DNA of 11,335 nt, from NCBI GenBank assembly GCA_046304235.1, contig JBKCEW010000048.1, positions 1 through 11,335 of the forward strand, read 5' to 3'. Below the pieces are notes generated by a model. That model was not told the DNA's origin. It saw nothing but the letters and a program-made list of their open reading frames with translations, and did not search any database. The translations under genes and the position numbers were made by a program. This document shows, one piece after another, positions 1 through 6,480 of the stretch (position 1 is the first letter of the stretch; each line of letters opens with the position of its first letter). Origin of the DNA: CANHVK01 sp046304235. GTDB lineage: Bacteria; Bacteroidota; Bacteroidia; Flavobacteriales_D; Crocinitomicaceae.

Positions 1-627
1 TTAAAATTGAGTGGGGTTACTAGTGATTACTTTTCCGAACATAAAATTCGAGTTATTAAAAACCATGAAAAAAAGGATACAATAAACTTCCTAGATTTTG
101 GTTGTGGAGATGGTAATTCTTCCCAACATTTTACTAACTATTTCCCAAATAGTATATATAATGGAATTGATATTTCCTCAGAAAGTATAAATGTTGCAAA
201 TTCAAAATCAATAAAAAATACAAATTTTCAAACCTTTGACGGTATAAGTATACCATTTCAAGATAATTCGTTTGATGTGATTTTTACAGCGTGTGTTTTT
301 CATCACATAGATTTCAAATTACACGAAAATCTATTCAACGAAATATATCGTGTTCTTAAACCAAGTGGAAAATTCTATATTTTTGAACACAACCCTTGGA
401 ATCCAGTAACAAGACACATGGTCAATACTTGTCCGTTTGATGAAGATGCAGTATTATTAAATCCAAATTACACAAAAAAAGCATTAAATAAAATTTTCAA
501 TAATAGCATAACAAACTATATATTATTCTTCCCGCGCCATAAGCTTTTTAGTCCATTTATTAAACTAGAGGGATTACTTTCGAAAATTCCTCTGGGAGGT
601 CAATATTATACATTTGCTCAAAAATAA
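1..627 (+). CDS. Class I SAM-dependent methyltransferase (5' end outside window)
   Basis: Transfers a methyl group from S-adenosylmethionine to an unidentified acceptor, presumably in the cytoplasm. The Rossmann-fold signature is clear. Counting from a TTG at base 7, motif I FLDFGCGDG lies at residues 28-36, the acidic strand-2 end GIDIS at 53-57, a DGISIPF stretch near 78-84, and the strand-4 segment FDVIFTACVFHHID at 89-102. This is followed by the LKPSGKFYIFEHNPWNP block that follows motif IV in this family. The frame is open to base 1 and the first visible residues (YFSEHKI) already match the helix before motif I. I therefore treat the TTG as internal and the gene as truncated by the window edge. 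The closing LPLGGQYY-like tail resembles methyltransferases I associate with surface-polysaccharide clusters. The next gene starts 2 nt after the stop, so the two are probably co-transcribed. The substrate cannot be told from sequence. Confidence 0.9.
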   Translation, partial: LKLSGVTSDYFSEHKIRVIKNHEKKDTINFLDFGCGDGNSSQHFTNYFPNSIYNGIDISSESINVANSKSIKNTNFQTFDGISIPFQDNSFDVIFTACVFHHIDFKLHENLFNEIYRVLKPSGKFYIFEHNPWNPVTRHMVNTCPFDEDAVLLNPNYTKKALNKIFNNSITNYILFFPRHKLFSPFIKLEGLLSKIPLGGQYYTFAQK

Positions 628-629
628 AA

Positions 630-3488
630 ATGATCAAACTATTATTTTACACTTTAATTGTATGTGTATTTACTATTGAGTCTGTTTGTGGAAAAAATTT
701 ATTTGTCTCTCCACTTGGTTCAAACACAAACAAAGGAACTATAAACTTCTCTTTTAAAACTATTCAATATGCAATAGAACAAGCAAAAGAATTCGATACT
801 ATCTTTCTACGAAAAGGTTTATATTATGAATCTATAATAATCAATTCAAAAAAAAACATAACCATAGTTTCTTATCAGAATGAAGAAGTAACCATATCTC
901 CTTTCCTTACAAAAGAAAATATAACCTGGGAAAAGTATACAGATAATATTTATAAAACGAAAATAAACGGTTTGGCACTCCAACTTTTTTTCAATAATAA
1001 TCCTATCATGCAAGCTTCGTATCCTAATATGAAAGAAGAATTATTTAATAGTGAGAATGCTGCTAATATAACCGTATCATACAACAAAACTATAAACTTC
1101 CCTGGCCTTACAAAATTTGGAACACTTAAAACAGGATATTTTTTGGGGTTATGTAGTGATAATATTGTTTCTATTGGCGGGAATATTGTAAATAGCTCAG
1201 GAGATCAACTTTCAATTAAAGACACCGCATTTTATTGGAAATCGGAGTTTGAAAATAGTTACCTAGGTAAAGGAAAAGGGTATCTAATAGGCAATATTGC
1301 GTTCTTGGATACACCAAATGAATGGTACGCAGATGGAGAATATCTGTATGTATATTCATCCAACATGAAAAAATTAGACGAAATTTCAATTCGAAATAAG
1401 CTGTACGCCTTTCATATTTTAAATGCAGAGAATATAAATGTATCAAACCTAAACATATTTGGTGGTTCAATATTAGTACAAGAATCTTCCAAATGTACAA
1501 TTTCCAATTTAAGCATTGAATATCCAGTTCCTTTCCATCACCCTTGGAGTGGTTTTGAACGATTTTCTCAATATTGGAATGGGATAGAGGTATTAACAGT
1601 TGGTCCGAATGAATGGACAGGTAAAGGGGTAGAAATCGGTGGTGAAAATAATAAATTAATTAATTGCCATATTGCGCATAGCTGGGGAGATGGTGCTACA
1701 ATTTATGGAAATGGAAATACGGTTGAAAACTGTATAATCGAAGATTGTGATTGGATTGCAAATGATTGCGCCGTATTAAATATTAGCGGAACTAATCATA
1801 TCGTTTCAAATAATACCTTAAAAAATAGTGCACGCTCTATACTTTTAAATAGAAAACTGTACAACAGTAAAATAATACATAATGATTTATCCTATGGTGG
1901 AACTAAATGTACAGACTTAGGACTAATCTACAACTATGATACCGACGGAAAAAACACAGAAATTGCCTATAATTTTATCCATGATAGTCAATCCAAAAAA
2001 AATGGTGTTGGTATATATATAGATGAAAACAATCAAAATCATAGTCTTCACCATAACATAATAACAGATTGTTCAGTAGGTATAAATCTGAATAAACCAT
2101 GCAAAAACACTTTAGTTTATCACAACACTCTTTATAACAACGAATTCAGTATGGGCGCATGGGGAAATACTGGGGAATTAGATAATGTGATTACATTTAA
2201 TAACTTAACAAATACCGATAAAAAACTTTCATGGAATTACGATGCCTTTTATGGAACAGAGATGGTCTCTAATTATGTATATTTTGAAGACAATATTTTT
2301 CAAGATCCGCAAAATGATAATTTCCAATTACGGAAATACAGTTATCCTATTGATAAAGGGATTACATCAGAATTTAAAAAAGATTTTAATGGTTCTCTTC
2401 CTGATTTAGGCGCTATCGAAAGAGGGAGTATTCCTTGGGAATATGGTTCAAGTTTGATTGTACCAAATGAAAAATACTATCCCCCAAAAGCACCTATACG
2501 ACTGGAATTACTTGCTAATACTTTTGACACAACACTTCTTAGATGGAATTATCCCTTTCAACTGATAGATTCATTCTATATTGAAAGAAAAAGTTCTACA
2601 GAAACGAATTATTCCATCATTGCTCGTATTGCTACATCTGATACAACCTATAACGATGCGAATCAACCTCAAGGCGAATATAGATACCAAGTTAGAGCAG
2701 TCAATCAATATGGTATTTCTGAACCATCTAATTCCATTCAGATTTTTAATCCCATTACAAACAATTCACTTTACTTTGATGCAGAAGAATCAGACCTGCA
2801 AGAGGGAACGAATAGAATGGGTGATGTGCTCATAAATACGGATAACAAAGATTGGATATGCTTCAAAGGAATAGACTTAGCGAATACCATGTATGATGCA
2901 TGCATGGTAAACATGGCTGTTCCTTGTGAATATGCATGGCAAGAAATACAAGTACGTTTAGACCACCCTATGGGTAGAATGATTGGTAAATTCAGACCTC
3001 CCAGTACCGGTGGTTGGGATAAATATAAAATGTATTCCTTCCCAATCGAAGAAATAAAAGGTACCCATGACATCTATTTTATATTCAAAGGAGAATATGG
3101 AATAGGAACAATGGATTGGTTTACTTTCTATGATTCAAATGGGGAGGTAAAAGAAAACATTCCGTATGATAGTGTTTGTCAGTTTCCTAGCTTAAAAAAC
3201 AGAGAGGTTAAAATACGTGTGTTCCCAAATCCTGTATACAACGAAATCAACCTAACCCTGGATTGTCAAGAAAAATCAACCCTTGATCTAGAGGTTTTCG
3301 ATACAAGAGGGATAGTATATTACAGAAACACCTATGAAAACCTTATCCCTGGAACCGTTGAAATACACTTACACGATGATCCAAAAATCAATGAATTATT
3401 ACCAGGTGTTTATATGGTCAACGCACGAATAAAATCTAAAAAAGTGGATAGTTCGAGTATGTTGAAGTTTATTAAAACTAACGAATAA
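630..3488 (+). CDS. Secreted beta-helix protein with FN3, CBM6-like and T9SS sorting domains
   Basis: A 952-residue exported protein, probably a carbohydrate-active enzyme or glycan-binding protein delivered by type IX secretion. Residues 1-21 form a signal peptide (charged start, hydrophobic core, likely cleavage near VCG/KN). Residues 22-65 match the entry to secreted right-handed beta-helix proteins (FVSPLGS, then TIQYAI and DTIFLRKGLYYES). Helical rungs rich in Asn and Cys continue to about 600, including GDGATIYGNGNTVENCII at 353-370. A DTPNEWYADGEYLYVY element at 227-242 is common in beta-helix glycosidases and lyases. A fibronectin III domain follows at about 618-705. Next is a CBM6-like module at about 713-835 (DWICFKGIDL, STGGW, GTHDIYFIFKG, MDWFTF). 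A T9SS type A domain lies at about 861-950, with FPNP at 865-868 and LPGVYMV at 924-930. The ATG at 630 sits 2 nt after the methyltransferase stop. I cannot assign catalytic residues, so lyase, glycosidase (a GH141-like fold, for example) or non-catalytic adhesin all remain possible. Confidence 0.88.
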   Translation: MIKLLFYTLIVCVFTIESVCGKNLFVSPLGSNTNKGTINFSFKTIQYAIEQAKEFDTIFLRKGLYYESIIINSKKNITIVSYQNEEVTISPFLTKENITWEKYTDNIYKTKINGLALQLFFNNNPIMQASYPNMKEELFNSENAANITVSYNKTINFPGLTKFGTLKTGYFLGLCSDNIVSIGGNIVNSSGDQLSIKDTAFYWKSEFENSYLGKGKGYLIGNIAFLDTPNEWYADGEYLYVYSSNMKKLDEISIRNKLYAFHILNAENINVSNLNIFGGSILVQESSKCTISNLSIEYPVPFHHPWSGFERFSQYWNGIEVLTVGPNEWTGKGVEIGGENNKLINCHIAHSWGDGATIYGNGNTVENCIIEDCDWIANDCAVLNISGTNHIVSNNTLKNSARSILLNRKLYNSKIIHNDLSYGGTKCTDLGLIYNYDTDGKNTEIAYNFIHDSQSKKNGVGIYIDENNQNHSLHHNIITDCSVGINLNKPCKNTLVYHNTLYNNEFSMGAWGNTGELDNVITFNNLTNTDKKLSWNYDAFYGTEMVSNYVYFEDNIFQDPQNDNFQLRKYSYPIDKGITSEFKKDFNGSLPDLGAIERGSIPWEYGSSLIVPNEKYYPPKAPIRLELLANTFDTTLLRWNYPFQLIDSFYIERKSSTETNYSIIARIATSDTTYNDANQPQGEYRYQVRAVNQYGISEPSNSIQIFNPITNNSLYFDAEESDLQEGTNRMGDVLINTDNKDWICFKGIDLANTMYDACMVNMAVPCEYAWQEIQVRLDHPMGRMIGKFRPPSTGGWDKYKMYSFPIEEIKGTHDIYFIFKGEYGIGTMDWFTFYDSNGEVKENIPYDSVCQFPSLKNREVKIRVFPNPVYNEINLTLDCQEKSTLDLEVFDTRGIVYYRNTYENLIPGTVEIHLHDDPKINELLPGVYMVNARIKSKKVDSSSMLKFIKTNE

Positions 3489-3520
3489 AATATAATTTAG
3501 TTTCGTATATACTCTGCAAA

Positions 3521-3721
3521 TCCTCTTTTATTCTGTATTAAAACCATTTTTTCACACAAAGAACACAAATTTATTCAACGTTAAACATCAAACATTCAAC
3601 ATTCTCTCTGCGACCTCTGTAGCATCTCCTTTACTCTGTGTTTAAATCATTTTTTCTCACGAAGTCATTTAACGTTAAACATCAAACATTCAACATTATC
3701 TCCTCGTTCTCTTTGTTTAAT
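3521..3721. repeat. Two degenerate ~100-bp direct repeat units with an identical 27-bp core
   Basis: The gap between two convergent genes holds two related units, about 3521-3624 and 3625-3721. Both begin with a pyrimidine-rich stretch containing TCTGT, followed by CATTTTTTC and a purine-rich CACAAAG/CACGAAG word. Both then carry a 27-bp core that is identical base for base at 3577-3603 and 3671-3697. The core is itself about four copies of a heptamer close to AACATTC. The second unit lacks about 8 bases just before the core. CTCTG words recur between units. No open frame, hairpin terminator or integrase site was seen here. Similar CTCTGTG/CACAAAG-rich intergenic tracts occur in other Bacteroidota, from memory and unchecked here. 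Confidence 0.8.
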
Positions 3722-3727
3722 CCACTT

Positions 3728-4159
3728 CTATCCAAACAATAAAACGCCCCACTTGGTCACCATCAAAAAAGCAAACAACAAATAAACAGGTAGATACTTT
3801 TTAAACATGGTCTTATACTTGAACCATGTAAACAAACATAAACCTAAAATTACAACAATATCTAGTATAGGTAATAGATCCATGAGAGAGTCGATCCATT
3901 GATGTGGGAGAAGTAATTGAAGAGAAATTAAAGAACAACTCATCCAGATAAAGGATAGACTTGTGAGAAATATAAAGAATGAAAGATCAGTTTTTAATGA
4001 ATAAACATTGGCTAATAAGTAAACAGATAAAATAAAAAATAAAACCTCATAAATAGGAAAAGGGAGAATAAACCCTCCCTTTGAAAGAAAAATTGAAAAG
4101 GCATAGATAAACACTGTTGCAAATACATTTCGACTTGCACGTGAAGTTATTTCTTGCAT
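3728..4159 (-). CDS. Small multi-pass inner-membrane protein of unknown function
   Basis: A 143-residue hydrophobic protein that I do not recognise. Five membrane segments can be read, at about residues 11-27, 34-53, 59-82, 94-113 and 121-142. They are separated by short polar turns such as SLKTD (54-58) and the basic KYKTMFKK loop (114-121). The N-terminus carries Arg7 and Arg10. There is no signal-peptide cleavage site, no charged residue pattern typical of a transporter channel and no known motif. The ATG at 4157-4159 lies only 4 nt after the map stop codon, so it is almost certainly read from the map transcript. Proximity does not prove a shared function. Synonymous A/T preference looks like that of its neighbours, giving no hint of recent transfer. 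The gene is real on the strength of its length, spacing and coherent topology. Confidence 0.75.
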   Translation of the reverse strand: MQEITSRASRNVFATVFIYAFSIFLSKGGFILPFPIYEVLFFILSVYLLANVYSLKTDLSFFIFLTSLSFIWMSCSLISLQLLLPHQWIDSLMDLLPILDIVVILGLCLFTWFKYKTMFKKYLPVYLLFAFLMVTKWGVLLFG

Positions 4160-4163
4160 TTAA

Positions 4164-4964
4164 TTATTTCTTATTTGCTAAAGCTTCTTCGATATACTTG
4201 AAAGTAGAAAGAACTTCTGGTTTACCATTTACTACCGCAACATCATGCTCAAAATGTGCGCTTGGTTTACCATCGTGCGTAATAATCGTCCAATTATCAT
4301 CCGCCTGAATCACTCGCTCTGTCCCCATATTAATCATCGGTTCAATAGCAATCGTCAACCCTTCCATGATTTGTTTTCCTGTTCCTCTTCTTCCGTAATT
4401 AGGCACTTGAGGTTCCTCATGCATCGTTCTTCCCAAACCATGTCCAACCAAGTCACGAACTACACCATACCCATGTTTTTCAGCATGTTGTTGAATATGA
4501 AATCCAATATCCCCTATTCTATTTCCAATTCGCGTTTGTTCAATACCTATTTGCAAACATTCTTTGGTTACTTCCAATAATTTTTTAACCTCGGGTGAAA
4601 CTTCTCCAACTTCAAATGTATAGGCGTGGTCGCCATAAAACCCTTCAAAATAAGCTCCACAATCCACAGAAATAATATCCCCTTCTTGTAAAGGCTTATC
4701 CGTTGGGATTCCATGTACGACTTGTTCATTGACTGAAACGCATAACGTGTTTGGAAAATCATATAATCCTAAGAAACCAGGTAGCGCTTTTTGAGAACGG
4801 ATATATTCCTCTGCCATTTTATCCAAATACAATGGAGTAACACCAGGTTTAATTTCCGCTGCAATTAATCCTAAAGTACGACTCACAATTTGAGCTGCTT
4901 CACGCATAATATCAATCTCAGCTGGAGTTTTATAGATGATTGTTTTTTTATTAAAAAGTCCCAA
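4164..4964 (-). CDS. map: Type I methionine aminopeptidase
   Basis: Cytosolic metalloprotease that removes the initiator methionine from nascent proteins when the second residue is small. The 266-residue product has the complete pita-bread active site. The metal ligands are Asp101 (SVDCGA), Asp112 (YGDHAYTF), His175 (VGHGLG), Glu208 (AIEPM) and Glu239 (HFEHDVAV). The substrate-contacting His84 (VVHGIP) and His182 (MHEEP) are also present. Length and lack of an N-terminal zinc-finger extension fit bacterial type Ia enzymes. The assigned start is TTG at 4962-4964, giving MGLFNKKTIIYKTP. No ATG lies upstream in frame near it, and the next in-frame ATG (Met20) would cut off the conserved N-terminal YKTP strand. 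The initiation codon is thus likely but unproven. A candidate promoter and an inverted-repeat element lie upstream, and a small membrane-protein gene follows after 4 nt. Confidence 0.95.
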   Translation of the reverse strand: MGLFNKKTIIYKTPAEIDIMREAAQIVSRTLGLIAAEIKPGVTPLYLDKMAEEYIRSQKALPGFLGLYDFPNTLCVSVNEQVVHGIPTDKPLQEGDIISVDCGAYFEGFYGDHAYTFEVGEVSPEVKKLLEVTKECLQIGIEQTRIGNRIGDIGFHIQQHAEKHGYGVVRDLVGHGLGRTMHEEPQVPNYGRRGTGKQIMEGLTIAIEPMINMGTERVIQADDNWTIITHDGKPSAHFEHDVAVVNGKPEVLSTFKYIEEALANKK

Positions 4965-5006
4965 AATCGTAGTTATTTGTATTGTTGTAAAGAGTTTTTG
5001 TTTTTG

Positions 5007-5130
5007 CTCCTCCCTTGAGGGAGGATACAGGTGGGTGACAAAAATTAATATAAAATAGAATCTTAATCAAACAAATTGTTATCACCTCCCTTTCCCGATT
5101 ACTATCGGGACCACTCCTCAAGGAGGGAAA
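5007..5130. repeat. Imperfect inverted-repeat element (REP/MITE-like) upstream of map
   Basis: Two similar arms face each other across an AT-rich spacer of about 30 bp. The left arm (about 5007-5046, + strand) runs from a CTCCCTTGAGG-type block to GGTGGGTGAC. The right arm (about 5074-5130), read on the - strand, runs from CCCTCCTTGAGG to GGGAGGTGAT and carries an extra hairpin in between. Local palindromes are clear. TCCTCCC/GGGAGGA pairs with a 4-nt loop at 5008-5025. TCCCGAT/ATCGGGA pairs with a 4-nt loop at 5093-5110. CTCCT/AGGAG pairs at 5114-5125. The arms are GC-rich against a very AT-rich background. The layout resembles dispersed palindromic elements of Bacteroidota genomes, and no coding capacity was seen. 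Confidence 0.75.
5039..5071 (-). promoter_or_regulatory. Candidate Bacteroidota-type promoter for map
   Basis: On the - strand a TTTG (5071-5068) is followed after 20 nt by TAATTTTTG (5047-5039). This is one base longer than the TAnnTTTG -7 element used by the Bacteroidota primary sigma factor, whose -33 element is TTTG. It sits between the two arms of the inverted repeat. It would give a leader of about 65-70 nt containing the 5008-5025 hairpin before the TTG start. The match is imperfect and the region is AT-rich, so chance is possible. Confidence 0.3.
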
Positions 5131-5145
5131 ATAAATCTTTTAAAT

Positions 5146-5177
5146 AAAAAAAGCTGAACTCAAAGAATCCAGCTTTT
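5146..5177 (-). terminator. Rho-independent terminator of the sucC transcript
   Basis: Read on the - strand, AAAAGCTG (5177-5170) and CAGCTTTT (5156-5149) form a perfect 8-bp stem around a 13-nt loop. The T-run continues to seven residues (5152-5146) and is followed by ATTTA. The hairpin starts 17 nt past the sucC stop codon, the expected place for an intrinsic terminator. It separates the sucC transcript from map. Confidence 0.85.
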
Positions 5178-5193
5178 CGAAATTAAATATTAA

Positions 5194-6405
5194 TTAAGCT
5201 AATACTGCTTTCACTTTATCAGCTGCTTCTTGCAATAATACTGCTGAGTGTACATTCAAACCTGATTCATCAATCAATTTTTTAGCTTCTTCAGCATTTG
5301 TTCCTTGTAAACGAACAATGATGGGAACAGGAATGTTACCCATGTTTTTATAAGCATCCACTACCCCTTGAGCAACACGGTCACAACGAACAATTCCACC
5401 AAAAATATTGATCAAAATAGCTTTTACATTTGGATCTTTTAATATAATGTGAAATGCTTTCTCAACACGTTCAGCGTTTGCAGTACCACCTACATCTAAG
5501 AAGTTAGCAGGATTACCTCCTGACAACTTGATAATATCCATAGTAGCCATCGCTAAACCAGCACCGTTTACCATACAAGCAACGTTACCATCTAACTTCA
5601 CGAAATTCAAACCAGCTTCACCAGCTTCAACATCTGTTGGATCTTCTTCAGATAAATCACGCATAGCAGCATATTCTGGGTGTCTGTATAATGCGTTGCC
5701 ATCTAAAGTAACTTTAGCATCTACTGCAATTACTTTATTGTCTGAAGTTTTTAACACTGGGTTAATTTCAAACATAGAAGCATCACATCCTTCATAAGCA
5801 CTGTATAAACTAACAACAAATTTTGTCATTTGCTTAAACGCTTCTCCAGATAAACCTAGGTTAAAAGCAATTCTTCTCGCTTGAAAACCTTGAATTCCAA
5901 CTCTTGGATCAATTTCTTCTTTAAAAATCAAATGTGGAGTATTCTCTGCTACCGCCTCAATATCCATCCCTCCTTCTGTAGAATACATGATGATATTTCT
6001 ACCTTTTTCTCTGTCTAATAACACAGACATATAAAATTCAGAAACTTCACTTTCTCCAGGATAGTAAACATCTTCCGCTAATAAAACTTTAGAAACCAAT
6101 TTACCTTTACCGTTCGTTTGAGCAGTTTCCAAATGTCCTCCTAAAATTCCTTTCACTTTCTCTTCAACGTGATCAATTCCTTTCGCTAAAACAACACCAT
6201 TAGACCCTGTTTCAGCAACTAGCCCTTTTCCACGACCACCTGCATGGATTTGTGCTTTAACAACATACCAACTAGTCCCAGTTTCTTCTGTCAACTTTTT
6301 AGCAGCTGCAACAGCATCTTCTACTTTATCTACAACAACACCTCTTTGTATTGCTACTCCATACTTCGTTAGAATGGATTTTCCTTGATATTCGTGTAAG
6401 TTCAT
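5194..6405 (-). CDS. sucC: Succinate-CoA ligase (ADP-forming) subunit beta
   Basis: Beta subunit of succinyl-CoA synthetase, which interconverts succinyl-CoA and succinate with formation of ATP (or GTP) in the TCA cycle. It works with the alpha subunit SucD. The 403-residue protein opens with the family start MNLHEYQGK. An ATP-grasp domain follows with the glycine loop AGGRGKG (55-61), the EDVYYPGESE segment (111-120), the metal-site MFEINP (211-216) and AVDAK (227-231). The C-terminal ligase domain carries GAGLAM (281-286), FLDVGGTA (302-309) and NIFGGIVRCD (333-342). It is longer than E. coli SucC (388), partly through about seven extra residues directly after the GGRGKG loop. No sucD is adjacent, as I recall is common in Bacteroidota. 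The ATG at 6403-6405 is the natural start. The gene lies 75 nt after the biotin carboxylase gene and ends at a strong terminator. Confidence 0.96.
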   Translation of the reverse strand: MNLHEYQGKSILTKYGVAIQRGVVVDKVEDAVAAAKKLTEETGTSWYVVKAQIHAGGRGKGLVAETGSNGVVLAKGIDHVEEKVKGILGGHLETAQTNGKGKLVSKVLLAEDVYYPGESEVSEFYMSVLLDREKGRNIIMYSTEGGMDIEAVAENTPHLIFKEEIDPRVGIQGFQARRIAFNLGLSGEAFKQMTKFVVSLYSAYEGCDASMFEINPVLKTSDNKVIAVDAKVTLDGNALYRHPEYAAMRDLSEEDPTDVEAGEAGLNFVKLDGNVACMVNGAGLAMATMDIIKLSGGNPANFLDVGGTANAERVEKAFHIILKDPNVKAILINIFGGIVRCDRVAQGVVDAYKNMGNIPVPIIVRLQGTNAEEAKKLIDESGLNVHSAVLLQEAADKVKAVLA

Positions 6406-6423
6406 ATTCTGAATTTTGCCCCG

Positions 6424-6431
6424 TAAAGGTA
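6424..6431 (-). promoter_or_regulatory. Weak candidate -7 element in the accC-sucC gap
   Basis: The 75-nt gap 6406-6480 is AT-rich. On the - strand it contains TACCTTTA, one base off the Bacteroidota -7 consensus TAnnTTTG, ending 18 nt before the sucC ATG. No TTTG is seen at the expected -33 distance, so support is thin. sucC may have its own promoter here or be read through from the upstream genes. Confidence 0.2.
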
Positions 6432-6480
6432 TACTTTTTTAGTTAATTCTTATATTCTTTTATTTATCTTTTTTTCGCTT

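Noticed and set aside
7..9. TTG as the genuine start of the methyltransferase
   Set aside because: The frame is open to base 1, and the residues immediately after the TTG already belong to the conserved pre-motif I helix, so an upstream N-terminus is expected.
630..700. Lipoprotein signal (Cys20) in the exoprotein
   Set aside because: The residues before Cys20 (ESV) do not form a lipobox, and the C-terminal T9SS domain fits a standard Sec signal peptide.
1216..1500. 94-residue antisense frame inside the beta-helix gene
   Set aside because: It lies fully inside a strongly supported gene, has no recognisable motif, and its composition is that of a reverse-strand shadow.
2581..3073. 84- and 100-residue frames overlapping the FN3/CBM6 part of the exoprotein
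   Set aside because: The true frame encodes recognisable FN3 and CBM6 domains. These alternatives show no family features.
3577..3697. Two identical 27-bp repeats with a 67-nt spacer resembling a minimal CRISPR array
   Set aside because: There are only two copies, the spacer is long and is itself part of the repeated unit, the repeat is internally heptameric rather than palindromic, and no cas gene is present.
4117..4762. Frames on both strands within map
   Set aside because: All active-site motifs of methionine aminopeptidase lie in the annotated frame. The others are shadows.
5528..5797. 89-residue plus-strand frame opposite sucC
   Set aside because: It is antisense to a highly conserved gene and has no independent support.
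6406..6480. Remnant of a biotin carrier gene between accC and sucC
   Set aside because: The gap is only 75 nt, AT-rich and without any biotinylation motif in any frame.
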